The notes below the pieces were generated by a model, which saw nothing but the letters and a program-made list of their open reading frames with translations, was not told where the DNA came from and did no database searches. The position numbers were made by a program, and so were the translations under genes. This document shows, piece by piece, positions 36,316-46,500 of a stretch of DNA of 64,000 bases (position 1 is its first letter; each line of letters begins with the position of its first letter). This stretch comes from Roseivirga sp. 4D4 (GTDB lineage: Bacteria > Bacteroidota > Bacteroidia > Cytophagales > Cyclobacteriaceae): assembly GCF_001747095.1 (NCBI RefSeq), contig NZ_MDGP01000001.1, positions 4,013,001 to 4,077,000 on the forward strand, written 5' to 3'.

Positions 36316-37206
36316 ATGGGGCATCACCATCATCACAATGCAGAACATGGACATGGTTCCAAGAACCTGAAAGTCGCCTTCTTCCTGAATCTTTCTTTTA
36401 CCATTATTGAAGTAATAGGAGGACTCATCACAGGCAGTTTGGCAATCCTGTCTGATGCGTTACACGATTTAGGGGATAGCCTGAGCATAGGGCTGTCCTG
36501 GTACTTTCAGCACCTTTCTGACCACAAAGACAGTAATGAAAGATTCACCTATGGATATAAACGCTTTTCGTTAATTGGTGCTATTGTCAATTCGGCCATC
36601 TTGTTAGTGGGTTCAGTGATCATCATATCTGAAGCGGCTCCACAAATTTCCAACCCAGGAGAAGTTGATAGTAAGGGAATGTTGATCATTGCCATTTTTG
36701 GTGTTATTGTAAATGGTGCTGCTGTATTTCGCTTGAAAAAGGGAAAGACGATGAACGAAAAGGCCATAAGGCTTCATCTTTTAGAAGATGTTTTGGGTTG
36801 GATAGCCGTGTTGCTAGGAAGCCTGATGATCATGTACCTTGATTGGCAATTCATTGATCCATTATTATCAGTATTTATCGCGCTGTTCATTATCTACAAT
36901 GTGATCAAAAACCTGAAGCAAAGTTTCAATATCATTCTTCAAACCACACCACAGGATGTGGATATACCAGCCATTCAGGAAGGCCTTAGATGTCTTCCTG
37001 AAATAATTGATGTGCATGATTGCCATGTATGGTCTATGGATGGTGAGTATCACGTACTATCTGCACATGTGGTGCTTGATAAAGTGTATTCCTTACGTGA
37101 ATTGACAGATATTAAATCAAGAGCTAAGTTGAAATTGGCTGAGTTGAATATAAAACACTCTACCCTCGAGTTTGAAGAGGATGGAGAAGATTGCGAGGGG
37201 TGTTGA
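36316..37206 (+). CDS. cation diffusion facilitator (zinc exporter, CzcD/ZitB-like)
   Basis: A 296-residue CDF protein. The start MGHHHHHNAEHGHG is a histidine-rich metal-binding tail. Six hydrophobic segments follow, with the membrane zinc site residues in SDALHDLGDS (helix 2) and LLEDVLGW (helix 5). The C-terminal cytosolic domain runs from about residue 205, and the extreme end is DCEGC. The second-helix His-Asp pairing points to zinc. It probably exports zinc taken up when the partner importer is active, though coregulation is not visible in the sequence. Confidence 0.9.
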   Translation: MGHHHHHNAEHGHGSKNLKVAFFLNLSFTIIEVIGGLITGSLAILSDALHDLGDSLSIGLSWYFQHLSDHKDSNERFTYGYKRFSLIGAIVNSAILLVGSVIIISEAAPQISNPGEVDSKGMLIIAIFGVIVNGAAVFRLKKGKTMNEKAIRLHLLEDVLGWIAVLLGSLMIMYLDWQFIDPLLSVFIALFIIYNVIKNLKQSFNIILQTTPQDVDIPAIQEGLRCLPEIIDVHDCHVWSMDGEYHVLSAHVVLDKVYSLRELTDIKSRAKLKLAELNIKHSTLEFEEDGEDCEGC

Positions 37207-37232
37207 GGCTGGGTTATTTAGAAAGGCAATAA

Positions 37233-37262
37233 AAAAACCCTGACCGCCCGGTCAGGGTTTCT
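37233..37262. terminator. terminator between the CDF gene and nrdA
   Basis: Nearly perfect stem AAACCCTGACC / GGTCAGGGTTT with a GCCC loop. On the minus strand it is followed by a run of T and ends nrdA; it may also end the CDF transcript. Confidence 0.85.
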
Positions 37263-37290
37263 ACGTTAGTAGTAATCAACCCCGATATTA

Positions 37291-39666
37291 CTAACTACCA
37301 CAGGCTTCGCAGCCGTCAGGATTATCTAATGAGCAAGCCATATCCGCTGCATTTTGCTCCAATTCTGCTGCCGTAGGTGTTGGCACGCTCGCTGCGGCTT
37401 TGTCTACAGTAAATTGGATAGCGCTGGTTGCTGCTTTTGATCTTAGGTAATACATGCCTGTTTTCAAGCCATTCTTCCAAGCATAGAAATGCATTGATGT
37501 CAACTTACCAAAGTTTGGATCCTGAATGTGGATGTTCAAACTCTGAGACTGACAAATGTAGGCTCCTCTGTCTGCTGACATTTCAATGACAGCTTTCTGA
37601 GAGATTTCCCAAACAGTTTTGTATAGATCTTTAATGTTTTGAGGAATCTCAGGAATATTTTGAACTGACCCCTGTGCAGCGATCAATTTGTTCTTCATAT
37701 CAGGATTCCACAAATCAAGCTTGATCAGGTCTTTCATCAAGTGTTTGTTTACAATTACAAACTCACCTGATAATGTTCTTCTTGTATAGATGTTTGAAGT
37801 GTATGGCTCAAAGCACTCGTTGTTTCCGAGTATTTGAGAGGTAGAAGCCGTAGGCATTGGAGCCACCAATAATGAGTTTCTCACACCATGCTTCTTCACT
37901 TCTTTCTTGAGGCTATCCCAATCCCAAAGTCCTGAATCTGGAGTAACACCCCACATATCGTACTGGAAGATGCCTTTTGACACCGGTGATCCTTTGAAAG
38001 TCTCGTATGCACCGTCAGCTTTTGCTTCATCTTTAGAAGCAGTCATTGCGGCAAAATAGATGGTTTCAAAGATGTCCTTATTCAGCTTTTTCGCTTCAGG
38101 AGAATCGAATGGCATTCTCATAAGGATAAAGGCATCAGCAAGTCCCTGCACACCCAAACCGATTGGTCTGTGACGCATGTTAGAGTTCCTAGCTTCCGGT
38201 ACCGGATAGTAGTTCACATCGATTACCCTGTTCAGGTTCTTAGTGGCTACATAGGTAACATCATATAGTTTTTGGAAGTCATAAGTACCTTTCTCCTCAT
38301 CCACGAACATTGGTAATGCCAATGAAGCAAGGTTACAAACGGCAACTTCGTCTGGAGCAGTGTACTCAATAATTTCAGTACAAAGGTTAGACGATTTAAT
38401 CGTTCCTAAATTTTTCTGGTTTGATTTCTTGTTGGCTGCATCCTTATATAGCATATAAGGCGTACCAGTTTCGATTTGAGATTCTAGTACTTCGAACCAA
38501 AGGTCTTGCGCCTTAACGGTCTGACGACCTTTACCTTCTTTCTCATACTTTTCATATAGCTTCTCGAATTCTTCGCCATACACATCTGACAAGCCAGGGC
38601 ACTCATTAGGGCAAAGTAGTGTCCAATCTTCATTGGCTTCTACTCTCTTCATGAATAGGTCTGGAATCCAAAGTGCATAGAAAAGATCTCTTGCTCTTAA
38701 TTCTTCTTTACCATGATTCTTTTTCAAATCAAGGAAGTCAAAGATATCGGCATGCCAAGGCTCAAGATACATGGCGAAAGATCCTTTTCGCTTACCTCCA
38801 CCTTGATCTACATAACGAGCCGTCATGTCAAAGTTTCTAAGCATCGGAACGATACCGTTAGAAACTCCACCTGTTCCTTTGATGTATGATCCTTTAGCTC
38901 TCACATTGTGAATGCTAAGGCCAATTCCTCCTGCAGACTGCGAAATCTTAGCGCATTGCTTCAAGGTATCATAGATACCGTCAATGCTGTCATCCTTCAT
39001 TGTTAAAAGGAAACAAGAAGAAAGTTGAGGTTTTGGTGTGCCTGCATTAAAAAGCGTAGGCGTAGCGTGTGTAAACCACTTTTCTGAAAGTAGGTTGTAC
39101 GTTTCTACTACTTTGTCGAGGTTATCACCGTGAATACCTACAGCTACTCTCATGAGCATGTGCTGAGGACGTTCTACGATTTTACCGTCTAATTTCATTA
39201 GGTACGAACGCTCCAGTGTTTTGAAACCGAAGTAATCATAACTGAAGTCACGATCGTAAATGATGGTTGAGTCAAGTACCGCGGCATTCTTCTTTACGAT
39301 ACCGTAAGTTTCTTTAGAAACTAGAGGTGCGTTTTCGCCAGTCTTTGGGTCTACGTAAGTGTAGAGCCTTTTCATGGTGTTTGAGAAAGATTTGCTAGTG
39401 GTCTTGTGCAGGTTAGAAATTGCAATCCTTGCGGCCAGTTTAGCATAATCAGGGTGCTGAACGGTCATGGTTGCTGCAATCTCTGCTGCAAGATTATCTA
39501 GTTCCGGGGTGCTCACACCATCGAACAGACCTTCAATTACCTTTTTGGCAACATCGATCGGTTCAACGAAGTTGGAGTCCAAGCCGTATGAGAGCTTTTC
39601 GACCCGGGCGGTGATTTTGTCGAATTTGACAGACTCGCGTCTGCCGTCTCTTTTTACTACTAACAT
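37291..39666 (-). CDS. nrdA: class Ia ribonucleoside-diphosphate reductase, alpha subunit
   Basis: Large catalytic subunit reducing ribonucleoside diphosphates. An ATP-cone (about 1-95) opens with [16 protein letters not shown]. The redox cysteines are in [13 protein letters not shown] and SSNLCTEI, the radical-cysteine loop is in the barrel, and the C-terminal shuttle pair is the EACGS end. [15 protein letters not shown] is also typical. The length of 791 residues is normal. It follows nrdB by 36 bases on the same strand and shares with it an upstream CCCCAATAA motif. Confidence 0.96.
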   Translation of the reverse strand: MLVVKRDGRRESVKFDKITARVEKLSYGLDSNFVEPIDVAKKVIEGLFDGVSTPELDNLAAEIAATMTVQHPDYAKLAARIAISNLHKTTSKSFSNTMKRLYTYVDPKTGENAPLVSKETYGIVKKNAAVLDSTIIYDRDFSYDYFGFKTLERSYLMKLDGKIVERPQHMLMRVAVGIHGDNLDKVVETYNLLSEKWFTHATPTLFNAGTPKPQLSSCFLLTMKDDSIDGIYDTLKQCAKISQSAGGIGLSIHNVRAKGSYIKGTGGVSNGIVPMLRNFDMTARYVDQGGGKRKGSFAMYLEPWHADIFDFLDLKKNHGKEELRARDLFYALWIPDLFMKRVEANEDWTLLCPNECPGLSDVYGEEFEKLYEKYEKEGKGRQTVKAQDLWFEVLESQIETGTPYMLYKDAANKKSNQKNLGTIKSSNLCTEIIEYTAPDEVAVCNLASLALPMFVDEEKGTYDFQKLYDVTYVATKNLNRVIDVNYYPVPEARNSNMRHRPIGLGVQGLADAFILMRMPFDSPEAKKLNKDIFETIYFAAMTASKDEAKADGAYETFKGSPVSKGIFQYDMWGVTPDSGLWDWDSLKKEVKKHGVRNSLLVAPMPTASTSQILGNNECFEPYTSNIYTRRTLSGEFVIVNKHLMKDLIKLDLWNPDMKNKLIAAQGSVQNIPEIPQNIKDLYKTVWEISQKAVIEMSADRGAYICQSQSLNIHIQDPNFGKLTSMHFYAWKNGLKTGMYYLRSKAATSAIQFTVDKAAASVPTPTAAELEQNAADMACSLDNPDGCEACGS

Positions 39667-39702
39667 TATTTATTGGGGTTTGGGGGTATTAAATATTTTT
39701 TC

Positions 39703-40704
39703 TTAGAAGTCTGCGTCAAAAGACAATGATCGGGCATCCGATGTATCGTCTTTGTCTTTCATTACTCCCGCTTTTTGGTAATCGCCAACTCTCTTTTCAA
39801 AGAAGTTAGTTTTTCCCTGTAGTGATATCATTTCCATGAAATCAAAAGGGTTGGTTGAATTGTAAACTTTAGGGCAACCTAGTTCCGTCAACAGTCTGTC
39901 TGTTACAAATTCTAGATACTGTGCCATCAAGTCTGAGTTCATACCGATCAGTCTTACTGGAAGAGATTCTGTAATAAATTCACGCTCGATATCAAGTGCA
40001 TCAATGATGATCTCTTTGATTCTTTCCTGAGGTACTTTGTTTACCAAGTGCTCATTGTGCAAGTGAACAGCAAAGTCGCAGTGAAGTCCTTCATCACGTG
40101 AGATTAACTCATTGGAGAAAGTAAGTCCTGGCATCAATCCTCTTTTCTTCAACCAGAAGATAGAACAGAAGCTACCAGAGAAGAAAATACCTTCGACAGC
40201 GGCAAAGGCTATCAGTCTTTCAGCGAACGAAGGTGAATCAATCCATTTCAAAGCCCATTCTGCTTTTTTCTTAATCGCATCGAAAGTTTCGATCGCATTA
40301 AAAAGCTCATTGGCTTCTTGTGGATTCTTGATGTAAGTATCTATTAATAAAGAATAGGTTTCTGAATGTATGTTTTCCATCATGATCTGGAAACCATAGA
40401 AGAACTTTGCTTCGGTGTATTGTACTTCGTTTACGAAGTTTTCGGCAAGGTTCTCATTAACAATGCCATCAGATGCGGCAAAGAAGGCAAGGATGTGTTT
40501 TATAAAGTATTGCTCGTCCTCCGTAAGTTTTTCATTCCAATCCGTTAGGTCTTGGTGAAGGTCAATTTCTTCCGCTGTCCAAATGCTCGCTTCGGCTTTC
40601 TTATAATATTGCCAGATGTCATCGTGTTGAATAGGGAAAAGAACGAACCTGTTTTTGTTTTCTTTCAATAAAGGCTCCTGCACTGCTGCTGTCAGCTCAC
40701 TCAT
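39703..40704 (-). CDS. nrdB: class Ia ribonucleoside-diphosphate reductase, beta subunit
   Basis: Di-iron subunit that stores the tyrosyl radical. The iron ligands include the glutamate of the [10 protein letters not shown] region, the E and H of [17 protein letters not shown] (the tyrosine is the likely radical site), and the EGIFF and [12 protein letters not shown] segments. The C-terminal end binds the alpha subunit. Its order upstream of nrdA and a long leader with repeats and hairpins suggest that the pair is regulated at the RNA level. Confidence 0.95.
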   Translation of the reverse strand: MSELTAAVQEPLLKENKNRFVLFPIQHDDIWQYYKKAEASIWTAEEIDLHQDLTDWNEKLTEDEQYFIKHILAFFAASDGIVNENLAENFVNEVQYTEAKFFYGFQIMMENIHSETYSLLIDTYIKNPQEANELFNAIETFDAIKKKAEWALKWIDSPSFAERLIAFAAVEGIFFSGSFCSIFWLKKRGLMPGLTFSNELISRDEGLHCDFAVHLHNEHLVNKVPQERIKEIIIDALDIEREFITESLPVRLIGMNSDLMAQYLEFVTDRLLTELGCPKVYNSTNPFDFMEMISLQGKTNFFEKRVGDYQKAGVMKDKDDTSDARSLSFDADF

Positions 40705-41119
40705 GTTGATCTTTAGTTATTGGGGTCGAAATAATACAAGTCACGCGGAAGAAGACATGCTTCTTCACATAAACACACATAATCAAAGGCGAACCTTTGA
40801 AGAATTCTCTAAATTTTTTTAAGAGTTTCCAGTTAAAGTCTTGATACTCTATGAGTAAGACTTCGACCAGAGGATAGGTTGTTTATTGGGGTCGTAACCT
40901 TTAACAAATATTACAAAAACTGGCTGAAAAATCAACGCTAAATTTTTAGTTATTGCACATGTGTAATCGTTTTCCAAAAGAGGTTTAACTGTCTGTTATA
41001 TAGATAGCTGCGGGACTGGGCTTAGATTAAAACTTATTCGAATCTATATCGTATGACGGCATGAAAAAAAATGAAAATTTAATATTGAAAATTCTCTTGC
41101 ATTTATGGATTTGTTTTGG
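40705..41119 (-). promoter_or_regulatory. leader region of nrdBA, with repeats and hairpins
   Basis: No gene is seen between nrdB and rplU. On the minus strand the region holds the motif GACCCCAATAA at 40717-40728 and again at 40883-40894 (a third copy, ACCCCAATAA, stands before nrdA at 39670). Two hairpins lie between: GAAGAAG-N5-CTTCTTC at 40748-40766 and a 7-base stem closed by a TTCG loop at 40783-40800. The gap up to about 41119 also has A+T-rich sequence without assigned function. Confidence 0.5.
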
Positions 41120-41150
41120 TTTGTTTTTCCCCAACATTCCATTACCTTTG
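41120..41150 (+). promoter_or_regulatory. promoter of rplU-rpmA
   Basis: TTTG (41120-41123) and TACCTTTG (41143-41150) are separated by 19 bases, a complete Bacteroidota -33/-7 pair. Transcription would start about 20 bases before the rplU ATG. Confidence 0.75.
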
Positions 41151-41176
41151 CAGTCCGTTTTTGAAAAACATTCAAA

Positions 41177-41488
41177 ATGTACGCAATAGTAGATATAGCA
41201 GGTAAGCAGTTCAAGGTAACGCAAGACCAATTCGTATACGCTCCATTGATGGAGGGCGAAGAAGGCGCTTCCGTAGAGTTCGGTAACGTATTGTTACTCG
41301 ACAACGAAGGTAAAGTAGAAGTTGGTGCCCCAGTAGTAAAGGGTGCTAAGGTGTCTGGTAAAATCATCGGACATGTAAAGGGCGACAAAGTGATCGTCTT
41401 TAAGAAGAAGAGAAGAAAAGGATACAAAGTGAAGAATGGTCACCGCCAGCAATTCACAAAAGTATTAATTGAGAAAATTTCTAAATAA
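41177..41488 (+). CDS. rplU: 50S ribosomal protein L21
   Basis: A 103-residue L21 protein (MYAIVDIAGKQFKVTQDQFVYAP ... KKRRKGYKVKNGHRQQFT with the KKRRRKxYR-GHRQ end), which binds 23S rRNA in the large subunit. It is followed nine bases later by rpmA, the usual order. Its promoter is well matched. Confidence 0.97.
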   Translation: MYAIVDIAGKQFKVTQDQFVYAPLMEGEEGASVEFGNVLLLDNEGKVEVGAPVVKGAKVSGKIIGHVKGDKVIVFKKKRRKGYKVKNGHRQQFTKVLIEKISK

Positions 41489-41497
41489 GAAGATACC

Positions 41498-41773
41498 ATG
41501 GCACATAAGAAAGGAGCAGGTAGTTCGAATAACGGTAGAGAGTCGGAATCGAAACGACTTGGCGTCAAGATTTATGGTGGTCAGGCTGCAATTGCCGGTA
41601 ATATCATCGTAAGACAAAGAGGAACGCAACATCATCCAGGTACCAATGTTGGAATGGGTAAAGATCATACTTTATTTGCATTGACTAATGGAGTGGTTGA
41701 GTTTAGAAAAGGTAGAAAAGACAGATCTTTTGTTTCTGTAGTCCCTTTTAGCGAGGAAGCTGCCGAAGCTTAA
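41498..41773 (+). CDS. rpmA: 50S ribosomal protein L27
   Basis: A 91-residue L27 protein with the conserved [15 protein letters not shown] start, [17 protein letters not shown] and [17 protein letters not shown] segments. It lies close to the peptidyl transferase centre. It is the second gene of the L21-L27 operon and ends before a terminator. Confidence 0.97.
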   Translation: MAHKKGAGSSNNGRESESKRLGVKIYGGQAAIAGNIIVRQRGTQHHPGTNVGMGKDHTLFALTNGVVEFRKGRKDRSFVSVVPFSEEAAEA

Positions 41774-41796
41774 GCTTTAAAAACAATATAAAAATG

Positions 41797-41826
41797 AAAC
41801 CCTGGCGGAAACGTCAGGGTTTTTTG
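41797..41826 (+). terminator. terminator of rplU-rpmA
   Basis: Stem AAACCCTGGCG / CGTCAGGGTTT with one G-T pair and a GAAA tetraloop, then six T. The stop codon of the convergent hypothetical gene at 41814 lies inside the terminator. Confidence 0.9.
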
Positions 41827-42683
41827 TTTTGTGCTGAGGCTATATAGTCCATGGCCTGAAGCCAGAGTATATCATAGACCCGATATTCATCTTTCCCTAA
41901 CTCTTTTTCAAGCCTTCTTCGTTGTTGAATGTAAGATTTGTTAAACGGGTTGTAGCGAATGATTTTATTCAGGCTGAAATAGGCTTTCTTAGACTTACCT
42001 TTCTTCATGAAGTTTTCGAACTTTTTGAGCTCTTTATTATACTCTTTCATAGTAGCTCCATCAACGTTAGGATATCGTGGTGTGGGTTGATTCATCATCC
42101 TTTCTCTCCTCAATTGTTCTCCCATCTCACGCGCGATTTGTTTATTACTCCTAATATCACCGGGCTTTCTTTCTATAGTAGTCCTAGTTCTAACAGATGT
42201 TCCTCTTATTACACTATGTGTTGAAGAACGCATGAATGGTAGCTCGAATTTGGAGGGGAACTCATTTAAAGCACCCATTATCTGGTTAACCTGATAGGTC
42301 CCGAGGCTAAAGACAAGTGGCTTATACAACTTGTAAGGTCTACCAATATTGATCCAGTTATTAGCACTGTTTACTATTATTGAGGTAACCGCGCTTTCTA
42401 TTTCATCAGATACCTTGGTCATGAACCGCATGGCCACCTTGCCGTTCCCATCTACGCTGATCTCATAAATCAGTAAACCTTCGGTTTGTGAAGCAATAGT
42501 TGCTCTCCCTAATATGATACTGTTTTGCATAAAGATTTGACTAAATCCTTTGGCACCAGTAAGGTAAAGAGAGTCAAGTATATGCTTCTTGTCTTCCGTA
42601 GTAGTGGTGTCTACAACCTCTTGATAGGCAAAAGAAATATTAAAGACTGCTAAGAGCAGTAGGATTAGTGAGGCTTTGTTCAT
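41814..42683 (-). CDS. secreted hypothetical protein
   Basis: A 289-residue protein with a signal peptide (residues 1-19). The middle has an EGLLIYEISVDGNGKVAM segment, which resembles a TonB-C-like strand pair, and the C-terminal part is a charged helical region with a possible tetratricopeptide-like unit (EYNKELKKFENFMKKG). I do not recognise the family. It follows the rhomboid gene by six bases and ends in the L27 terminator, so it probably belongs to the rnr-polyprenyl synthase-rhomboid unit. Confidence 0.7.
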   Translation of the reverse strand: MNKASLILLLLAVFNISFAYQEVVDTTTTEDKKHILDSLYLTGAKGFSQIFMQNSIILGRATIASQTEGLLIYEISVDGNGKVAMRFMTKVSDEIESAVTSIIVNSANNWINIGRPYKLYKPLVFSLGTYQVNQIMGALNEFPSKFELPFMRSSTHSVIRGTSVRTRTTIERKPGDIRSNKQIAREMGEQLRRERMMNQPTPRYPNVDGATMKEYNKELKKFENFMKKGKSKKAYFSLNKIIRYNPFNKSYIQQRRRLEKELGKDEYRVYDILWLQAMDYIASAQNKKP

Positions 42684-42689
42684 TCTACC

Positions 42690-43295
42690 TTAGAATAAGG
42701 TGTTTATAAATTGTTCGAAAATCGCTGGTTTCAGCAAGAGGATAAAAAGTACACCATAGAGTGCACCATATAGGTGCGCATCGTGGTTGATATTATCTAC
42801 TCCTCTTTTTCCCATTACAATAGAGTAAACAATAAATAGTCCGCCTAATGCATAGCCCGGCAGGCAGACAATCGCATAGAGACATAAATCCTGCAAAGGG
42901 TCAAAGAGTATAAAGGCCATGACTAAAGCAGAAACACCTCCTGATGCACCCAGAGAGTTATAATTGGGGTGATCTTTATGCTTAATCAATGTTGGGATAT
43001 TGGCAACCGCTACCGCAGTAAGGAAGAGAAGTACGTAAAGGAAACTGCCTGCATCGCCAAAAAAGGACATGAATATCTTCTCGATCGCTCCCCCAAAGAA
43101 GTAGAGGGTAAAAAGGTTGAGGAAGAGGTGCATTCCATTATTGTGTACAAAACCTGAAGTAATCAGCCTTGTAAATTGTCTTTCGTGGAAAGCGGCATAT
43201 GGATTTAGCATCAGTTTGCGATGCATATCTGGACGCTGCCATGCATAATAGGTGATTAACCCAATTGCAATCATTAGCCCATAAGTGATTTCCAT
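42690..43295 (-). CDS. rhomboid family intramembrane serine protease
   Basis: A 201-residue protein with six hydrophobic segments. The catalytic Ser is in GASGGVSALVMAF and the catalytic His in HDAHLYGALYG. The HN.MHLFLNLFTLYFFGG segment in helix 2 also matches. It would cleave single-pass membrane proteins within the membrane. It directly follows the polyprenyl synthase gene (stop and start adjacent). Confidence 0.9.
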   Translation of the reverse strand: MEITYGLMIAIGLITYYAWQRPDMHRKLMLNPYAAFHERQFTRLITSGFVHNNGMHLFLNLFTLYFFGGAIEKIFMSFFGDAGSFLYVLLFLTAVAVANIPTLIKHKDHPNYNSLGASGGVSALVMAFILFDPLQDLCLYAIVCLPGYALGGLFIVYSIVMGKRGVDNINHDAHLYGALYGVLFILLLKPAIFEQFINTLF

Positions 43296-44270
43296 TTACT
43301 TGTCTCTGTTTATTAAGTAATCTGCAAAGTCAATTAACGGCTTTTTCTTTTCTTCTGCTACTTCAATTTCTGCCAAGGCTTCAAATCCTTTCTGAAAGTA
43401 ATCGTTCATTTTTGCCATGGTGAGCTCATGAATACCTATTTCGTTATAGATGTTCTTGACTGCCTCTACCTTCTCTTGAGGGTCGAAATCGCTTTGATGG
43501 AGCCAGTCATTCAACCGGGTAGATTGATTGTCATTAGCCAGCTCGAGGGCTTTGAGTAATAGGAAAGTCTTTTTATTAGAAATGATGTCACCACCGACCT
43601 GTTTTCCAAACTTTGCTTGATCAGCATAAACGTCTAAGAGATCATCTTTCAGTTGGAACCCTATTCCAATATCAACCCCGAATTCGTAGAGCGCATTAGC
43701 CTCGCTTTCAGTTGCGTTAGCCAACATAGCACCTAGTTTAAGACTAAAGCCTAAAAGAACGGCTGTCTTTAGACGGATCATATTGATGTATTGTGCTTCA
43801 GAGACAGTTGGTAAGTCTTCGAAGTTCATATCCATTTGCTGTCCTTCACAAACTCCAGCAGCGCAATGGTTAAAATCTTTGACAATCTGCTTAAGGTTTG
43901 CTTCTGCCTCAATGATCAAATCATAGGCTTTCACCATCATGACATCTCCAGAAAGAATGGCTGTGCTTTCATTCCATTTTTCATGAACGGTCTGTTTGCC
44001 TCTTCTCAAAGGGGCTTCGTCCATAATATCGTCATGCATCAAGGTGAAGTTGTGAAATACCTCAACGGCAATAGCCTGATCAATGATTCGGTCATGATCT
44101 TCCTTAAAAAGCCTGTATGCCAGCAAGACAAGCACAGGCCGAAGGCGCTTACCCCCCAGTGACATGATGTATCGAATGGGATCGTAAAGCTCGTTGGGGT
44201 CAGTTCCGTATTCTAATTCTTCGAGTCGCTTATTGATTTGATTGACGAGCTCCTGAAGGTTATTGGTCAT
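43296..44270 (-). CDS. trans-polyprenyl diphosphate synthase
   Basis: A 324-residue isoprenoid synthase. The first aspartate-rich motif is FTLMHDDIMD with LRRGKQTVHEKW after it, the second is GFQLKDDLLDVY. These are typical of geranylgeranyl- or octaprenyl-type enzymes making quinone or carotenoid side chains; the chain length cannot be read. The ATG at 44270 is chosen over a TTG nine bases upstream; it overlaps the end of rnr by 11 bases. Confidence 0.92.
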   Translation of the reverse strand: MTNNLQELVNQINKRLEELEYGTDPNELYDPIRYIMSLGGKRLRPVLVLLAYRLFKEDHDRIIDQAIAVEVFHNFTLMHDDIMDEAPLRRGKQTVHEKWNESTAILSGDVMMVKAYDLIIEAEANLKQIVKDFNHCAAGVCEGQQMDMNFEDLPTVSEAQYINMIRLKTAVLLGFSLKLGAMLANATESEANALYEFGVDIGIGFQLKDDLLDVYADQAKFGKQVGGDIISNKKTFLLLKALELANDNQSTRLNDWLHQSDFDPQEKVEAVKNIYNEIGIHELTMAKMNDYFQKGFEALAEIEVAEEKKKPLIDFADYLINRDK

Positions 44271-46434
44271 TTTCTGCAAAAATTAGATCGATGGTTCGCC
44301 TGTCTATGTCGGTGGCCTTAACATTGACCATCACTTTATCACCCAGGCTAATCATTCGCTTGTTTCTTCTACCAATCACACGGTAGTTTTGTTCATCATA
44401 TTCGTAAAAATCATCGTCCAGATCGGCAATGCGGACCATTCCCTCACACTTCGTTTCTGTAATTTCAACATAGATGCCCCATTCAGTGACTCCGCTCACA
44501 ATACCTTCGAAATCTTTTTGTTCAACAAGCGACATAAATTCCACCTGCTTGTATTTAATCGAAGCTCTTTCGGCATCGGCAGCGCGTTTCTCGCGGTCTG
44601 AAGAATGCACACAGAGCTCTTCATATTCCTCTTTGTCTACTGACTTACCGCCATCAAGGTAATGTTGAAGTAATCGATGTACCATCATATCCGGATAGCG
44701 TCTGATGGGGGAGGTAAAGTGGGTATAATGAGGAAAGGCAAGCCCAAAATGTCCTTTGGTATCGGTAGTGTATTTGGCCTTGGCCATGGTTCTAATGGCC
44801 AATTGCTGTAGTACATTCTGTTCAGGTTTCCCTTCTATGTGATCGATCAGGCCATTGAGTGACTTGGAAATTCCTCTTTTCTCAAAATCTAGCTGATGAC
44901 CAAACCTTCTGGCAAAATTGGAGAAGGTATCGAGCTTTTCCGGATCGGGGTTATCATGAGATCTATAAACGAAGGTCAGTGGATTGGCTTGTTTGACCTT
45001 ATTATATATAAACTCTGCTACGCGCTTATTGGCTAGGAGCATAAACTCCTCTATAAGCATGTGAGCATCCTTACGCTCTTTCGGAATCACTCCAAGAGGA
45101 GTTCCTTTTTCATCTAGTTTGAACTTAACCTCAACGGTTTCGAAATTGACAGCTCCGTTATCAAACCTCTTTTGTCGAAGCTTTTTGGCCAGTACATCCA
45201 GTGCCTTGACTTCTTCATGAAAGTCGCCTTCTCCAGATTCAAGTCTTTCTTGTGCTTCTTCGTAGGTAAATCTTCTATCGGAGTAGATGATGGTTCTGCC
45301 GAACCACTCTTTTTTGATGTTTCCATTCTCGTCCAGTTCAAAGACTGCTGAGAAAGTAAGCTTTTCTTCTTCAGGCCGAAGTGAACAAAGTCCGTTGGAA
45401 AGCCTTTCTGGAAGCATCGGGATCGTTCTATCTACCAGATAAACTGACGTTGCTCGTTCGACTGCTTCCTTTTCCAAAGAAGTTTTGAGACCTACATAAT
45501 GGGTGACGTCTGCAATGTGTATTCCCACTTCTGTGTTTCCATTCGACAAGGGTTTAATGGAAAGCGCATCGTCAAAGTCTTTTGCATCATGTGGGTCGAT
45601 GGTGAAAGTGGTGATCTTGCGAAAGTCTTTTCGCTTCGAGATTTCTTTTGCGGTGATCTTATCCGAGATTGTTTCGGCTTCGGCTTCAATTCCCTCAGGG
45701 AATTCTAATGGCAGGCCAAACTCAGCAATTATGGAGTGGATCTCAGCATTGTGCTCCCCTGCCTTGCCCAATACTCGCGTGACAATGCCTTCGGGTTTTT
45801 TGTCTCTTTCAGGCCACTGGGTGATTTTAACAATCACTTTGTCGTTGTGCTTAGCTCCATTGAGGTCTTCCAGGCGTACATAGACGTCATGGAACATTTT
45901 CTTAAAGTCAGGAATGACAAAGCCATAGCGGGTCGACATCTCCAATCTACCGACAAATTCTTGCCTATTGCGCTCAAGGATCTCGACTACTTTTCCTTCG
46001 CGACTTTTTCCATGGCGACCAGGCTTCAAAACAATCTTGACCTTGTCGTCATCCAATGCGCCATTTAAGTCTTTGACAGAAACCCAGACATCTCCTTCCT
46101 CATCTCCACCTTCCAAGGTGACATATGCGAATCGAGAACTCACATTGTCTACCACACCGATAAGTGTTTTAATATCTGCTGGGTCTATTGTGAAGGAACC
46201 ATTGCGTAGCTTCTTGATACTGCCTGAGTCTTCCAATCTGAAAATGGCTTCGGTTACGATGTTTTTTGACTTAACATCTCTTACACCCAGCCCTTTTAGT
46301 ATTTGTTTAATTTGATAACCTCTCCCCGGATTTCGACCAAGAAATTCGGCAATTAGAGGTTCGACTCTTTTGGGGTTGCCGCTGGCTGGATTTTTAGATT
46401 TTCTTTTGTGCTGAGGTTTTCTTTTTCGAGCCAT
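44260..46434 (-). CDS. rnr: ribonuclease R
   Basis: A 724-residue 3'-5' exoribonuclease. It opens with a basic tail and a winged helix (about 35-80), two cold-shock domains (about 85-240), the RNB catalytic domain with ITTFTIDPHDAKDFDDALSIK and the RRYPDMMVHRLL end, and a C-terminal S1 domain (EGIVSGVTEWGIYVEITETKCEG). The aspartates of DPHDAKDFDD bind the catalytic Mg2+. It degrades structured RNA. Confidence 0.96.
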   Translation of the reverse strand: MARKRKPQHKRKSKNPASGNPKRVEPLIAEFLGRNPGRGYQIKQILKGLGVRDVKSKNIVTEAIFRLEDSGSIKKLRNGSFTIDPADIKTLIGVVDNVSSRFAYVTLEGGDEEGDVWVSVKDLNGALDDDKVKIVLKPGRHGKSREGKVVEILERNRQEFVGRLEMSTRYGFVIPDFKKMFHDVYVRLEDLNGAKHNDKVIVKITQWPERDKKPEGIVTRVLGKAGEHNAEIHSIIAEFGLPLEFPEGIEAEAETISDKITAKEISKRKDFRKITTFTIDPHDAKDFDDALSIKPLSNGNTEVGIHIADVTHYVGLKTSLEKEAVERATSVYLVDRTIPMLPERLSNGLCSLRPEEEKLTFSAVFELDENGNIKKEWFGRTIIYSDRRFTYEEAQERLESGEGDFHEEVKALDVLAKKLRQKRFDNGAVNFETVEVKFKLDEKGTPLGVIPKERKDAHMLIEEFMLLANKRVAEFIYNKVKQANPLTFVYRSHDNPDPEKLDTFSNFARRFGHQLDFEKRGISKSLNGLIDHIEGKPEQNVLQQLAIRTMAKAKYTTDTKGHFGLAFPHYTHFTSPIRRYPDMMVHRLLQHYLDGGKSVDKEEYEELCVHSSDREKRAADAERASIKYKQVEFMSLVEQKDFEGIVSGVTEWGIYVEITETKCEGMVRIADLDDDFYEYDEQNYRVIGRRNKRMISLGDKVMVNVKATDIDRRTIDLIFAENDQ

Positions 46435-46500
46435 TAATGGAGAATAGAGTTGTTTTAAAAGTAGAAATAAAAAAGTGCAAATCTTCTATTCAGTCAGACT

